Source of the DNA: an uncultured Muribaculaceae bacterium
GTDB lineage: Bacteria > Bacteroidota > Bacteroidia > Bacteroidales > Muribaculaceae
DNA length: 39,059 nt
Reading direction: 5' to 3'
NCBI GenBank assembly: GCA_910579105.1
Contig: CAJTRT010000020.1
Location: 1 to 39,059, forward strand
The notes beneath the pieces are model-generated. The model was given only the letters and a program-made list of their open reading frames with translations. It had not been told where the DNA came from and did not search any database. The position numbers and the translations under genes were made by a program. Of this stretch, positions 26,963 to 35,476 are shown piece by piece (positions within the stretch are counted from its first letter, which is position 1; each line of letters opens with the position of its first letter).

Positions 26963-28792
26963 TTATTTCAGTTTCAGTTTCTGCCCGGGCTGTATCTTGG
27001 CGTTTTTGCTCAGTCCGTTGGCTTTTTGGATGGCCTCTACGGTGGTGCCGTTCTTCTTGGCTATTTTCCAGAGAGTGTCGCCGTTGCGCACGGTATAGGG
27101 GCGTTGCTTTTTCTCTTTCTTCGCGTGGCGGGGCTGTTCTTTTTTAGGCTGTTCTTTTTTCGCGGGAGCCGCTTTCTGAACCTTGGCGGGGGCTTCGGTA
27201 GTGGTTTCCTTGGCGGCGGTGGTTGGCGCGGCAGCTCCCACGACTGTTCCGAGGCTGAGATTATCGTCGCCCTCCGCGGAGTTGTCGACAGCCGGGGCGT
27301 TTTCCTCTGGCGCGGGCGCTGCCTCGCCGGATGCTGCCTGGGCTACATCTTTGTCAGCGGCGGCAGTGTCGGCTGTGGGACTGGGAACCAGTAGGTTGTC
27401 GCCTTCGGGCGGAGTGTTGGCGGCTATTTCTTCCTGTGGGCGTGGCTGCCATACGCGCTCGGTGGTGACGACTTTCAGGCGGGCGCCGCGTTTCGGCTTG
27501 CGCACGCCGCCGTTGGCGTTGCGGAGCGAGCGGAGGCTGACGCCGTATTTCTTCGCTATGGAGGCCATTGTCTCCCCTTTGCGTACTTTGTGGTATTTCA
27601 CCGTCTCTGAGATCACCCAGTCGCCGTCGCGTCCGGCGACGGCTCCCGCCGGGGCCTCGGTCGCGGGCTCCACGGCGTCGCGTCGGGCGTAGAGCGTCGC
27701 GTCATGCCCGGCTATCGCGTCCTCGCTCATGATGAAGGCGTAGACCTGGTGGGCGGGAAGCACCAGGGGGTATTCGCGGATGTCGCCGGGTATGATCTGC
27801 TTGCGGTATTGCGGGTTGAGGATTTTGAGCTCTTCGACAGGTATGTTGAGCACGTCGGCGATCTGCTGGAAATGTATGCGTTTCCTGACATGCACCGAGT
27901 CGGTCAGGATCGGACGCTTCGCGAGGGCCGGGGAGATGTTGTGCTTGTCGTAGTGGTTCATCACATACGTCGCGGCGATGAAACAGGGCACGTATCCGCG
28001 GGTCTCCTTTGGCAGATAGGGGTATATCGCCCAGAAGTCTTTCCTGGGGGCGTCGGCCGCGGCCGTGCCGTCGGGGAGGGGAGCGTCGGCCGCCTGTGCG
28101 CGCCTGAGAGCCTTGTTGACATTGCCCGGACCGCAGTTGTAGGCCGCTATCGCCAGCGACCAGTCGCCGTAGATGTCGTAGAGCTGTTTGAGGTAGGTGG
28201 TGGCGGCCTGCGAGGAGCGCACGGGGTCGCGGCGCTCGTCGACGAGGGTGTTGACCTCCATTCCCAGGCCGCGCGCCGTGGGGAGCATCAGCTGCCAGAG
28301 GCCTGTGGCTCCAGCCCGCGATACCGCGTCGGGGTCGAGGGCGCTCTCGATCACAGGCAGGTATTTCAGCTCTATTGGAAGACCCTTGCATTCCAGTTCC
28401 TGCTCGAAGATCGGCATATAGTAGAGGCTCATGCCGAGCATGCTTTCCACCAGGGAGCGCTTCTTGGATGTGTACAGGTTGATGTACGCGCGCACTATGG
28501 AGTTGAACGGCAGCTCTATCGTAGTCGGTATCGCTTGCAGACGGGCTATCAGTTCCTGGTCGGTCACCTCCACGTCGGGGCGCGAGTCCACGTCGCGGTC
28601 GAGGGCGGTGTAGGTGGTGAGGTACCAGTTTTCCATCAGGCGGCGGGTGTCAGTCTCGACACTTTCCGGGAAGACTATCGCCGAGTCTGCCGGGTGGTCT
28701 CCTAACGATAGCACCGTGGGCCTTGCCCACGACGTGACGGCCGCGGTGGCGGCGAGGGATGCGGCTATAAGGATTTTCCTTGCAAGATTCAT
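26963..28792 (-). CDS. mltD: MltD-like lytic transglycosylase with two LysM domains
   Basis: A 609-aa periplasmic or envelope peptidoglycan hydrolase that cleaves glycan strands with 1,6-anhydromuramic acid formation. A signal peptide (MNLARKILIAASLAATAAVTSWA) is followed by a family 1E goose-lysozyme-like SLT domain (about 130-240): catalytic Glu E149 in YLPVIESALDP, then SRAGATGLWQLMLPTARGLG and AIAAYNCGPGNVNKAL. One LysM lies at about 403-450 (YHKVRKGETMASIAKKYG) and a second at 563-609 (YTVRNGDTLWKIAKKNG), joined by a long Ala/Pro/Lys-rich linker with repeated KKEQPKKEQP. Four bp separate it from the DUF5683 gene upstream, indicating one transcript. Confidence 0.93.
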   Translation of the reverse strand: MNLARKILIAASLAATAAVTSWARPTVLSLGDHPADSAIVFPESVETDTRRLMENWYLTTYTALDRDVDSRPDVEVTDQELIARLQAIPTTIELPFNSIVRAYINLYTSKKRSLVESMLGMSLYYMPIFEQELECKGLPIELKYLPVIESALDPDAVSRAGATGLWQLMLPTARGLGMEVNTLVDERRDPVRSSQAATTYLKQLYDIYGDWSLAIAAYNCGPGNVNKALRRAQAADAPLPDGTAAADAPRKDFWAIYPYLPKETRGYVPCFIAATYVMNHYDKHNISPALAKRPILTDSVHVRKRIHFQQIADVLNIPVEELKILNPQYRKQIIPGDIREYPLVLPAHQVYAFIMSEDAIAGHDATLYARRDAVEPATEAPAGAVAGRDGDWVISETVKYHKVRKGETMASIAKKYGVSLRSLRNANGGVRKPKRGARLKVVTTERVWQPRPQEEIAANTPPEGDNLLVPSPTADTAAADKDVAQAASGEAAPAPEENAPAVDNSAEGDDNLSLGTVVGAAAPTTAAKETTTEAPAKVQKAAPAKKEQPKKEQPRHAKKEKKQRPYTVRNGDTLWKIAKKNGTTVEAIQKANGLSKNAKIQPGQKLKLK

Positions 28793-28796
28793 TGGT

Positions 28797-29750
28797 TCAA
28801 AAATTTAAGGCCCATACAAGCCCCACCGACGGATATCGTTGCCGCCCGTCCTGCAAGAGGGCTGGCTGGACATCCATCGACAGGTCGGGGGATATGTCGA
28901 AATGCGACAGCGAGGCGTCGACGTAGGCGTCGACCATCGCCAGCAGGTAGACCCCGACCATGCATATGATGCAGAGGTCGCGGTTGCGCCGGAAATAGTT
29001 CTTCTTGGAGCGGAGCACCCGCTGGAGCCAGTTTTTGTCGATGTCCTCCTCCTTGACGTTGGGGGCGAAGAGGTCCATGTAGCTTTTCGACGAGGGGTCG
29101 TTGTCGAGCAGGTCGGCGTAGGCGCGGGTGTAGTCGGTCAGCATCGTGTTGTTCCAGCTGACGGCGTAGCCCAGACCCATATATCCCCCTACGATGATCG
29201 GGAGCTTCCAGTAGCGCCGGTTGTAGATCTGCCCCAGGCCGGGGAATAGGGCCGAGAGCCATACGGCCCGGGTGGGGTTGGGGGTGAACTCTACTTCGCG
29301 GCGCACCCATTCGTCGGGCTTGGCGTTTGCCGCCGCGGCCACGGAGTCGGCGACCATGGCTTCCCCCGGCGTGAGGTCGGGAATAGGTTCCGGCATGAGG
29401 TCGGCCACGGGGATCGTGTCGGCTGCCACTACTTGCAGGGAATCTCCGATGGAGCGCACCTCGTCGGTGACGACTTCCGAACCTTCGGGCACCGGCGCTC
29501 CGACATATATAGAGTCGGGCATCGACGCCGCGGGAAGCTGCCTGGCATGCCGCGCCACGCCGTGTCCTCCGGGCGCCGCGGGGTTCGGACTGGCGGATGG
29601 CGGCGCGGGCGCCTCGGTCGGCTTTTCCGCGTGGCTATGGTGCTGGCCGGCATCCTGTGCCGACACCTCGGGCGCTCCTACTGCCGGAAGGAGCGCGGCG
29701 AGCCACACGGCGGCCGCCATCAGTTTCTTTGTCAGTTGGCTGAACCTCAT
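28797..29750 (-). CDS. DUF5683-domain envelope protein
   Basis: A 317-aa protein with an N-terminal signal sequence (MRFSQLTKKLMAAAVWLAALLPAVG), a low-complexity Ala/Pro/Ser-rich stretch and then a DUF5683 domain (from about 165: NPTRAVWLSALFPGLGQIYNRRYWKLPIIVGGYMGLGYA), with predicted membrane segments near the C-terminus (DLCIICMVGVYLLAMVDAYVDA). Its function is unknown. In other Bacteroidota this family is found beside parB and an MltD-like lytic transglycosylase; here only the transglycosylase partner is next door. It is the first gene of the minus operon and follows a very good promoter (29793-29824). Confidence 0.85.
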   Translation of the reverse strand: MRFSQLTKKLMAAAVWLAALLPAVGAPEVSAQDAGQHHSHAEKPTEAPAPPSASPNPAAPGGHGVARHARQLPAASMPDSIYVGAPVPEGSEVVTDEVRSIGDSLQVVAADTIPVADLMPEPIPDLTPGEAMVADSVAAAANAKPDEWVRREVEFTPNPTRAVWLSALFPGLGQIYNRRYWKLPIIVGGYMGLGYAVSWNNTMLTDYTRAYADLLDNDPSSKSYMDLFAPNVKEEDIDKNWLQRVLRSKKNYFRRNRDLCIICMVGVYLLAMVDAYVDASLSHFDISPDLSMDVQPALLQDGRQRYPSVGLVWALNF

Positions 29751-29792
29751 AATCCTTTGGCGCGTCGAACCTGTTCAACGCGCAATGAACCG

Positions 29793-29824
29793 CAAATTTA
29801 GCCATTTTCGCCAAGTCTGCCAAA
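29793..29824 (-). promoter_or_regulatory. Promoter of the DUF5683-mltD-serB-mtaB operon
   Basis: On the minus strand TTTG (29824-29821) and TAAATTTG (29800-29793) are 20 bp apart, an ideal Bacteroidota promoter. The leader is about 40 nt. Confidence 0.85.
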
Positions 29825-29838
29825 TCCGCCCTCTCCTT

Positions 29839-29850
29839 TAACGCTCGTTA
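29839..29850. promoter_or_regulatory. Palindrome upstream of the DUF5683 promoter
   Basis: TAACG-CT-CGTTA is a perfect 12-bp palindrome, 15 bp upstream of the -33 box and between this promoter and the end of the ATPase operon. It may be an operator or nothing. Confidence 0.25.
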
Positions 29851-29871
29851 GCCAACCCGCGGCGGCTTTCG

Positions 29872-30750
29872 TCAGCAGACTTCGATATTATGGCATTTTT
29901 TCGGATCCGGGTTCTTGTTCGGGGTGCCGTCCCAATAGTATTCGCCCAAATGCGTGCCTTTGTGGTTGTGAAGCTCGAAGAATATCTCGGGCTTTTCGAA
30001 ATCGACACTGAGATAGGCGGTCTTACGAAATTTGGCGGATCGGTATATCCGTCGGTATGAGCCGTCGGTCTTGTTCAGCTTGGTCACCACTTCGTCATAT
30101 TCCCATCCGTTCAGCAGCGCGATTGTGTCGGCTCCCTCGCATAAAATGGGAATTTTCTCATCGGGATGCGCTTTGATGGTTTTCAGACGCGTCTCAAAGG
30201 ATTTGTGGTAAAGGCGGGTGGCTTCGGTGTTCCATATCGGGGTGACGGTGGGGTCGAACTGCTTGCAATCATTGCTGGTGACAAACGCGGAAATGTCAAG
30301 CTCCTGGTCGTAGTCGTAAATGTTGGCGATTTTTGCCTCACGGCCATCCTTGATGCCTGTGATCGTTTCTGTGGCAAACACGGGGTTGAACGTGAAGCTT
30401 ATCGCCGGGCGCGACTGGTAGTGGGCGTTGCCTAATAATACGGAAGCGCGCTGTGTGGGAGGATGTGAAAATATGTGGCTGCCGTCAATCTGCTGCCTGT
30501 TGACAAAGTAGTTGCGGAGCTGTAACAGCAGGTTGCGATGGTCGTTCCCGAACTCTCCGCGGTAGAAACATTCAGCCACAAGCGTGTCGCAAAGTTTTAG
30601 CGCCTTGAAGTCCCCTGTTATCACGATCAGGCTCGCCCCGATGGATTTCAGCTTGTCAGCAATTAGGAAAAACGTGTTTACGTTGCTGAAATTTTTGACA
30701 AGTGGGGCCGCCGGGTCGCCGCACGAGAGATCGTTGAGGTAAACAACCAT
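29872..30750 (-). CDS. Unknown protein, third gene of the DUF262/ATPase operon
   Basis: A 292-aa protein I do not recognise. The N-terminus (MVVYLNDLSCGDPA) is followed by a mixed alpha/beta region with LLQLRNYFVNRQQIDG and a conserved-looking C-terminal block, DFEKPEIFFELHNHKGTHLGEYYWDGT, ending DPKKCHNIEVC. No signal peptide or membrane segment was seen. The ATG at 30750 was chosen because it lies 5 bp after the ATPase stop; the longer frame up to 30813 would overlap the ATPase tail. Its tight position makes it the likely effector or target-interacting partner of the ATPase; the role is inference only. Confidence 0.65.
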   Translation of the reverse strand: MVVYLNDLSCGDPAAPLVKNFSNVNTFFLIADKLKSIGASLIVITGDFKALKLCDTLVAECFYRGEFGNDHRNLLLQLRNYFVNRQQIDGSHIFSHPPTQRASVLLGNAHYQSRPAISFTFNPVFATETITGIKDGREAKIANIYDYDQELDISAFVTSNDCKQFDPTVTPIWNTEATRLYHKSFETRLKTIKAHPDEKIPILCEGADTIALLNGWEYDEVVTKLNKTDGSYRRIYRSAKFRKTAYLSVDFEKPEIFFELHNHKGTHLGEYYWDGTPNKNPDPKKCHNIEVC

Positions 30751-30755
30751 GCCGG

Positions 30756-31850
30756 TCAGAAGATTATGTCGCGCAGGGCGTTTTCCCACTCGTCGAAGAA
30801 CCCGGCGGGCCATTTGTCGAGCGAGCCGTCGGCCCGCAGGGATATTTCGGTCGCGGTATGGTCGCCGTCGGTATCCTCGATGAAATGGATGGCGACATTT
30901 TCCGGCTCTATGACGCGCTTTTTGGCCGCGACCCTGACACCGTTTAGCAGGTGGTCGCTGTGGGTCTCTATGAGTATCTGCGCTCCTCCTTGCGCGGCTG
31001 TGGCGAGAAACTCGCCCATGCGTAGCTGGGCCTTGGGGTGGAGGTGCGCTTCGGGGTTTTCCACAATGATGAGCGAACCGGGCTCCGCGGTCAGCACACC
31101 CAGTATTATGGGGAGGATGTAGGTGTTTCCGAACGCCATGTTCAGCGCTGAGACCGGGCCGGAGGACGGGGTGTTGAATGTCAGCGTGGCTTTGCCGCCC
31201 GAGGGGTTGCCGTCGGCGTTGACGGCAACGCTTGAGCCCATGATGTATGATGTCCAGGCGTTGACGTTGGCCGGCACGCCGCTTTTGCCGTCGCGTTTTA
31301 GCGCCTCGATTTTGACATCCTCGTTATGGTCCAGGGCCTCTTGCAGCCGGAACACCGTGCGGTGCCCCGTGCGGTCGCCCAGGCGGCTGTCGTTGGGGTC
31401 GGTGTTCCCTTTTAGGTACTCGGGCTGCGGTGTCAGGCGGTTGGCGTTGAGATACAGGAATCCGTCGCCGAACAGCGGCGCCCGGCGCAGCGCGTCGGTG
31501 ATGTTGTCCGAAGTGACGCAGGCCGGTTGCTTGTCGGCTTGCGAGGCGTCCGGTATTTCCGCGAAAAAGTCCTCTTCCAGGGTGTCGTCGCAGACCGTTA
31601 TCCTGACATTCGCGGTATCGCTCCCCGCGAACCACGCTTGTTCGGAGCTGACGAGGTTCACCAGTTTGTCGTCGAGCCGCAGGGTGTCGACGGACTCTCT
31701 GCCGGCGGCGCTCTGCCGCAGAAGCAGGAGTGCCTGGATGACGCTCGACTTGCCGGCGGCGTTTCCTCCGGCGACAATCGTCAGCGGGCGTATGCGGAGC
31801 GCCACCTGCTCGAAACATTTGAAATTGGTCAGCTCTATGTTGCGTATCAT
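30756..31850 (-). CDS. AAA ATPase with C-terminal DUF3696
   Basis: A 364-aa ABC/SMC-like AAA ATPase of the AAA15/21 type. Walker A is GGNAAGKS (28-35) near the N-terminus, Walker B is IIVENPEAHLHP (261-272), and a H-loop-like segment ETHSDHLLNGVR (295-306) follows. Residues 343-364 (LDKWPAGFFDEWENALRDI) match the small DUF3696 module often fused to such ATPases in defence-like clusters. No nuclease domain is visible in it. Its ATG overlaps the stop of the DUF262-like gene (ATGA at 31847-31850) and the third gene starts 5 bp after its stop, so the three are one operon. Function in phage defence is inferred from family and context. Confidence 0.85.
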   Translation of the reverse strand: MIRNIELTNFKCFEQVALRIRPLTIVAGGNAAGKSSVIQALLLLRQSAAGRESVDTLRLDDKLVNLVSSEQAWFAGSDTANVRITVCDDTLEEDFFAEIPDASQADKQPACVTSDNITDALRRAPLFGDGFLYLNANRLTPQPEYLKGNTDPNDSRLGDRTGHRTVFRLQEALDHNEDVKIEALKRDGKSGVPANVNAWTSYIMGSSVAVNADGNPSGGKATLTFNTPSSGPVSALNMAFGNTYILPIILGVLTAEPGSLIIVENPEAHLHPKAQLRMGEFLATAAQGGAQILIETHSDHLLNGVRVAAKKRVIEPENVAIHFIEDTDGDHTATEISLRADGSLDKWPAGFFDEWENALRDIIF

Positions 31851-32863
31851 CTTGTCAGGTAGTCGTATATGGCGCTTGACTTACGGGCGTAATCGCGGTA
31901 AAGGAATCCGGCGCCTCTTCCAAGACAGCTTTTCCAGGCTGTTTTGAAACGATTTGTGAAATCGGGAGCTGGCAGACGGCCCCTGTCGGCGGCGATAAGC
32001 GTGAGAATAATGGTGAATATCGCGGATTTCTTGTCAGTCCAAAGATAGGTGTTGTCATCGTCGTCGACAACTGCTGCCGCGAAGTTCGCGATGTCTGGCA
32101 TAAGATCGTATACCACCCGCGCTCTCAAACGGATGTATGTCCGTATCGCCTCGTATCGTTCGAGCATCATACACTCAAAGATGTCGAACCGCATTTCTTC
32201 CAGCTGGAGGATTTTGTTGAAACGGGCGGTCTTGAACCTTTCGGCGAAGAACAACGCTATCATGGACTGCCATAACCTGTGCGCGTCAGTAACATCCGAT
32301 TGAGATGCCTGTTCCAGCAGGTCGGAGAAATCTTCGGGGTAAATCGCTTCCGCGCATCCCCACAATTCGCTGCTCTTGCCGATTTTAAGCAGTGAGGCGC
32401 TGTAAATCGACAATCGGTAAATATCTGTGGCGCCGGGGTTTACTATTGTGGCGATAAGCTCGAGGTTGAGGAGGCGGCTTCGTAACCTCAAAGGCAGTTG
32501 GTCAAAATGACAATTATACTCGCCCCATTCAAAATTGGTGCCGGTGAGCCGATACAGGCCGTTGAGATAATCGTAGATAGCGGATATGAGTTCTGCTCCA
32601 TCCGCGATGTGCCAGGTGGGATTCGCGCCGTCGATTGTTATCGATCCTGGTGGCAGTCCCAGGAGCAGGCTTTCGATTATGCGCGACTTGGCCGCCAGCG
32701 TCCAGCGTTTGAACGGCCTGCCTCCGATGAACCGCAGCTTGCCGGAATCAAGCATATCGGCGAGTTCCGACACCCTGAACACGCGGGTACGGAACATGGC
32801 GCCGCTGACATCAATCTCGCGCCGCTGCCTGTCTATCGATTCCTCAAGCCGGTCGTCTATCAT
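31847..32863 (-). CDS. DUF262-like protein with degenerate DGQQR motif
   Basis: A 338-aa protein whose N-terminal third follows the DUF262 plan (a ParB-like nuclease/NTPase domain found in GmrSD restriction systems): VSELADMLDSGKLRFIGGRPFKRW, then KSRIIESLLLGLPPGSITI and HIADGAELISAIYDYL. The usual DGQQR catalytic motif reads DGAEL here, so the NTPase/nuclease activity may be lost. The remainder is helical and unrecognised. It is first in the three-gene operon and has a promoter-like -7 box upstream at 32874-32881. DUF262 identity is moderate and based on motif spacing. Confidence 0.65.
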   Translation of the reverse strand: MIDDRLEESIDRQRREIDVSGAMFRTRVFRVSELADMLDSGKLRFIGGRPFKRWTLAAKSRIIESLLLGLPPGSITIDGANPTWHIADGAELISAIYDYLNGLYRLTGTNFEWGEYNCHFDQLPLRLRSRLLNLELIATIVNPGATDIYRLSIYSASLLKIGKSSELWGCAEAIYPEDFSDLLEQASQSDVTDAHRLWQSMIALFFAERFKTARFNKILQLEEMRFDIFECMMLERYEAIRTYIRLRARVVYDLMPDIANFAAAVVDDDDNTYLWTDKKSAIFTIILTLIAADRGRLPAPDFTNRFKTAWKSCLGRGAGFLYRDYARKSSAIYDYLTR

Positions 32864-32873
32864 AAGATTATCG

Positions 32874-32881
32874 CAAAGTTA
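32874..32881 (-). promoter_or_regulatory. -7 box of the DUF262/ATPase operon
   Basis: Reading 32881 to 32874 on minus gives TAACTTTG, the exact consensus, with a TTG element at 32906-32904 (22-bp spacer). It sits within the divergent gap with the S41 peptidase gene. The leader is very short (about 5-10 nt), so translation may begin near the transcript start. Confidence 0.6.
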
Positions 32882-32958
32882 ATAATTTATTTGTTCGCGG
32901 GACGCAACTTTTGACGGTATATTCGCGTCTGAGAGGAAGAAACAGTCATTAACGCATT

Positions 32959-34620
32959 ATGAAACTAATGAAGAGATTTTGGTTTGGCGGGGTGATAGGC
33001 GCCGCGGCATGCGCTTTCTGCGGAGCGATAATGGCGGCGGAGGAGATGCCAGTGCTTCGTTCGGGAGGATACGAGCTGAGCGTGTGGCGCGACGGCGACC
33101 GCAAGCATGCCGACAAGGGGACGGCCGACCCTTCGCTGCGGCCCGACGAGTTCAGGACGACGGCCGCGAGCGTGACTGTCGCTTCCGACCGCGACACGCT
33201 GACGCTCAAGCCGGCGGTGTGGGAAAGCGTTGATTTCGTGGTAGTCACCGAGAAAGGTGATTCGGCGTTCATGCGCGTCACCCGCGAGTCGGCTAATCCT
33301 TTCGAGGAGCCGTCGCCAGTGATGAGGAAAATCGCGCCGTCTGGTCTTCTTAGCCGGGAGCAGGCCGAGTTCGACATCCGCGCGCTTGTCTACGGCCTGA
33401 GCGAGATCCACCCCGACATATATTCGGTATGCGAACAGGCGGTGTTCCACCGGGCGGTCAACGATGCCGTAAAGGGGCTGCCTGATTCGATAAGCATCCC
33501 GGAACTGTATCTTGTGGCGGCCCCGCTGGTGGCGATGATCGGCGACGGCCACACCAACCTCGGTTTCCCTTTCAACGACGTGTTCACCCCGGAGCTGCCC
33601 CGCCGCCCGTACCATATTGAAATCCTGGGCGACCGTTCCATGCGCTGTGTGGCGAGCCTTGACGACAGGATTCCCGCCGGTTCGGAGATCGTGGCCGTGA
33701 ACGGCCGGAGCCGCGACGAGATTCTCGACTCGATGCTGCCGTATGTGGCCGGCGAGCGCGAGCATTTCCGCCTGGCGCGTCTCGACGGTGTTTATTCGGG
33801 CCTTGACTACCTGCTATATCCAGCCGACAGCTATACGGTCGAGTTCCGTCGTCCGGGCGCGAAAAAGACCGAGGTGGTCACTTGTCCCGCGATAACGAAT
33901 GACGAGCTTTTGAAGCGCTGTCCCGACCCACGTAAAAACCGGAAAAGGAAACCCGATTACACATACCGGATTGATGGGAAAGAGGGTGTGGCCGTGATGG
34001 ACTTCCGCTCGTTCCGCGATCAGGAGCGCATGGGGCAGTTTGCCGACTCGATGTTCCGCGAGCTCCGCGAGAAGAATATCCGCGACCTGGTGATCGACAT
34101 CCGCGAAAACGGCGGTGGCAACAGCAATGTGGGCGATTCGCTTCTGCGATATATTTCGCCGATACCATACATTCAGTTCGACAAGTCGCTTGTGCGCGTC
34201 ACTCCGCTGTCGGCCAGGATGATGCGCCACGACGCTACGCCGGGGCTGTATTTCTTCGAGGCTGATTCGGCGGAGTATGTAATGCCCCGCACACCCGCTG
34301 AGGGGCATTACGACGGCCGCGTGTGGCTGCTGACCTCCAACTACACGTTCTCGTCTGCCGCGGATTTCTCCTGGGCGTTCAAAGAGACCGGTTGCGGAAC
34401 CGTGATAGGGGAGGAGACCGGCGGAATGAACGTGTGCTACGGCGACATACTTTCCTACCGCATGCCGGTGTCGCGTCTGCGGGCTTCGGTTTCCTACAAG
34501 CGTTTCTGGCAGTTCCGCGCCGACGAGAACGACATCCACGGCACGCTGCCCGACGTGGCAGTCCCCGCGGCCGACGCGCTCGACACCGCCCTGCGCCTGA
34601 TCCGCGGAAGCCGCGAGTGA
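32959..34620 (+). CDS. S41-family peptidase, secreted
   Basis: A 553-aa protein with a signal peptide (MKLMKRFWFGGVIGAAACAFCGAIMA). The N-terminal part has a beta-rich domain of unknown role, a helical region around 130-200, and the S41 peptidase core at the C-terminal half: VIDIRENGGGNSNVGDSLL, then NYTFSSAADFSWAF with the candidate nucleophile at S465/S466. A PDZ-like segment is suggested by DDRIPAGSEIVAVNGRS. The family is a large group of Bacteroidota outer-membrane or periplasmic peptidases whose substrates are unknown. It is monocistronic. A near-consensus TATATTCG at 32918-32925 could be its -7 box. Confidence 0.88.
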   Translation: MKLMKRFWFGGVIGAAACAFCGAIMAAEEMPVLRSGGYELSVWRDGDRKHADKGTADPSLRPDEFRTTAASVTVASDRDTLTLKPAVWESVDFVVVTEKGDSAFMRVTRESANPFEEPSPVMRKIAPSGLLSREQAEFDIRALVYGLSEIHPDIYSVCEQAVFHRAVNDAVKGLPDSISIPELYLVAAPLVAMIGDGHTNLGFPFNDVFTPELPRRPYHIEILGDRSMRCVASLDDRIPAGSEIVAVNGRSRDEILDSMLPYVAGEREHFRLARLDGVYSGLDYLLYPADSYTVEFRRPGAKKTEVVTCPAITNDELLKRCPDPRKNRKRKPDYTYRIDGKEGVAVMDFRSFRDQERMGQFADSMFRELREKNIRDLVIDIRENGGGNSNVGDSLLRYISPIPYIQFDKSLVRVTPLSARMMRHDATPGLYFFEADSAEYVMPRTPAEGHYDGRVWLLTSNYTFSSAADFSWAFKETGCGTVIGEETGGMNVCYGDILSYRMPVSRLRASVSYKRFWQFRADENDIHGTLPDVAVPAADALDTALRLIRGSRE

Positions 34621-34702
34621 CGCCGAGGTTGGATAAATGTCGGAGACATTTGCCAAAACTCTATTTTCAACCTCTAAATCCAATTATATCAGGAATTTGT
34701 TG

Positions 34703-34710
34703 TATCTTTG
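34703..34710 (+). promoter_or_regulatory. -7 box upstream of the small ORF/GNAT pair
   Basis: TATCTTTG fits TAnnTTTG exactly, 26 bp before the ATG of the small ORF. No good TTTG was seen at the ideal distance. The preceding gap (34621-34702) has no gene. Confidence 0.55.
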
Positions 34711-34736
34711 TAATCAGAAACCAAAACTTCCCTACA

Positions 34737-34889
34737 ATGGCACGACCCATCAAAGAAACCCCCATTCTGTACGGTTCTGATGCCCGTCGTTTCGAGGAGA
34801 GAATGAAGAATCCGCCAAAGGTATCTCCTGAGAAAAGAGCGCAGATCCGCAAGTCATATGAAATCAGCATGAAAATGCTTGTGAAATAA
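34737..34889 (+). CDS. MARPI-type small protein, possible antitoxin
   Basis: A 50-aa basic protein beginning MARPIKETPILYGSDARRF and ending KSYEISMKMLVK. Similar short proteins are, from memory, a common companion of GNAT acetyltransferases in Bacteroidales. It lies 1 bp upstream of the GNAT start and shares its transcript. It lacks the ribbon-helix-helix sequence of known TacA/DUF1778 antitoxins. The start at 34737 follows a -7 box (34703-34710); the in-frame extension back to 34323 is a shadow of the peptidase gene. Confidence 0.7.
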   Translation: MARPIKETPILYGSDARRFEERMKNPPKVSPEKRAQIRKSYEISMKMLVK

Positions 34890-34890
34890 T

Positions 34891-35439
34891 ATGACGCGAG
34901 AAGAATATCAAGAGCGTTTCCGTATTCGCCGTTTAAGCCCTGGCGACAACATTGCGGAATTTGATTGTGCTGATGAGGATTTAAATGATTTCCTGCTAAA
35001 TGAATCAGGCCTTTATCGCAACGCGCTGTTGGCTGTCACATATGTTCTGGAGGATAAAAAGACGGCTCAAATAGACGCGTATTTCAGCCTGTCAAACGAT
35101 AAGGTTTCAATTTCTGATTTTGAAAGTAAAACCGAGTTCAACCGTTTTCGCAAAAACAAATTCGTTAACGAGAAAAGGTTAAGAAGTTATCCGGCGATTA
35201 AAATCGGGCGTTTGGCAATCTCAAAGGCTGCCCAACATCAGTCAATCGGCACATATCTTCTTGAATTTATCGAAGATTATTTCGTTGTTGACAATAAATC
35301 CGGATGCCGTTTTGTCACAGTTGACGCATATGTTGACGCAATACCCTTTTATATTAAGAACAATTACCAGTTTCTGAATAACGATGACGAAGACAAGCGT
35401 ACCAGGGTGATGTATTTCGATTTGGCATCGTTATTATAA
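34891..35439 (+). CDS. GNAT-family N-acetyltransferase, possible TacT-like toxin
   Basis: A 182-aa protein with a GNAT fold. FDCADEDLNDFLLNESGLYRNALLAVTYVLED is typical of the small GNAT group that includes TacT/AtaT toxins, which acetylate aminoacyl-tRNA. The acetyl-CoA loop reads AAQHQSIGTYLLEFI, a Q-x-x-x-G pattern close to the R/Q-x-x-G-x-G consensus. SGCRFVTVDAYVDAIPFYIKNNYQFL supplies the last strands. The gene and its small partner are markedly AT-rich compared with the surrounding chromosome, suggesting transfer. Whether it is a toxin or an ordinary acetyltransferase cannot be decided here. Confidence 0.82.
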   Translation: MTREEYQERFRIRRLSPGDNIAEFDCADEDLNDFLLNESGLYRNALLAVTYVLEDKKTAQIDAYFSLSNDKVSISDFESKTEFNRFRKNKFVNEKRLRSYPAIKIGRLAISKAAQHQSIGTYLLEFIEDYFVVDNKSGCRFVTVDAYVDAIPFYIKNNYQFLNNDDEDKRTRVMYFDLASLL

Positions 35440-35476
35440 TTCATTTCAAAGCGTGTCGCTGTTTTGGCCGGGTTGG

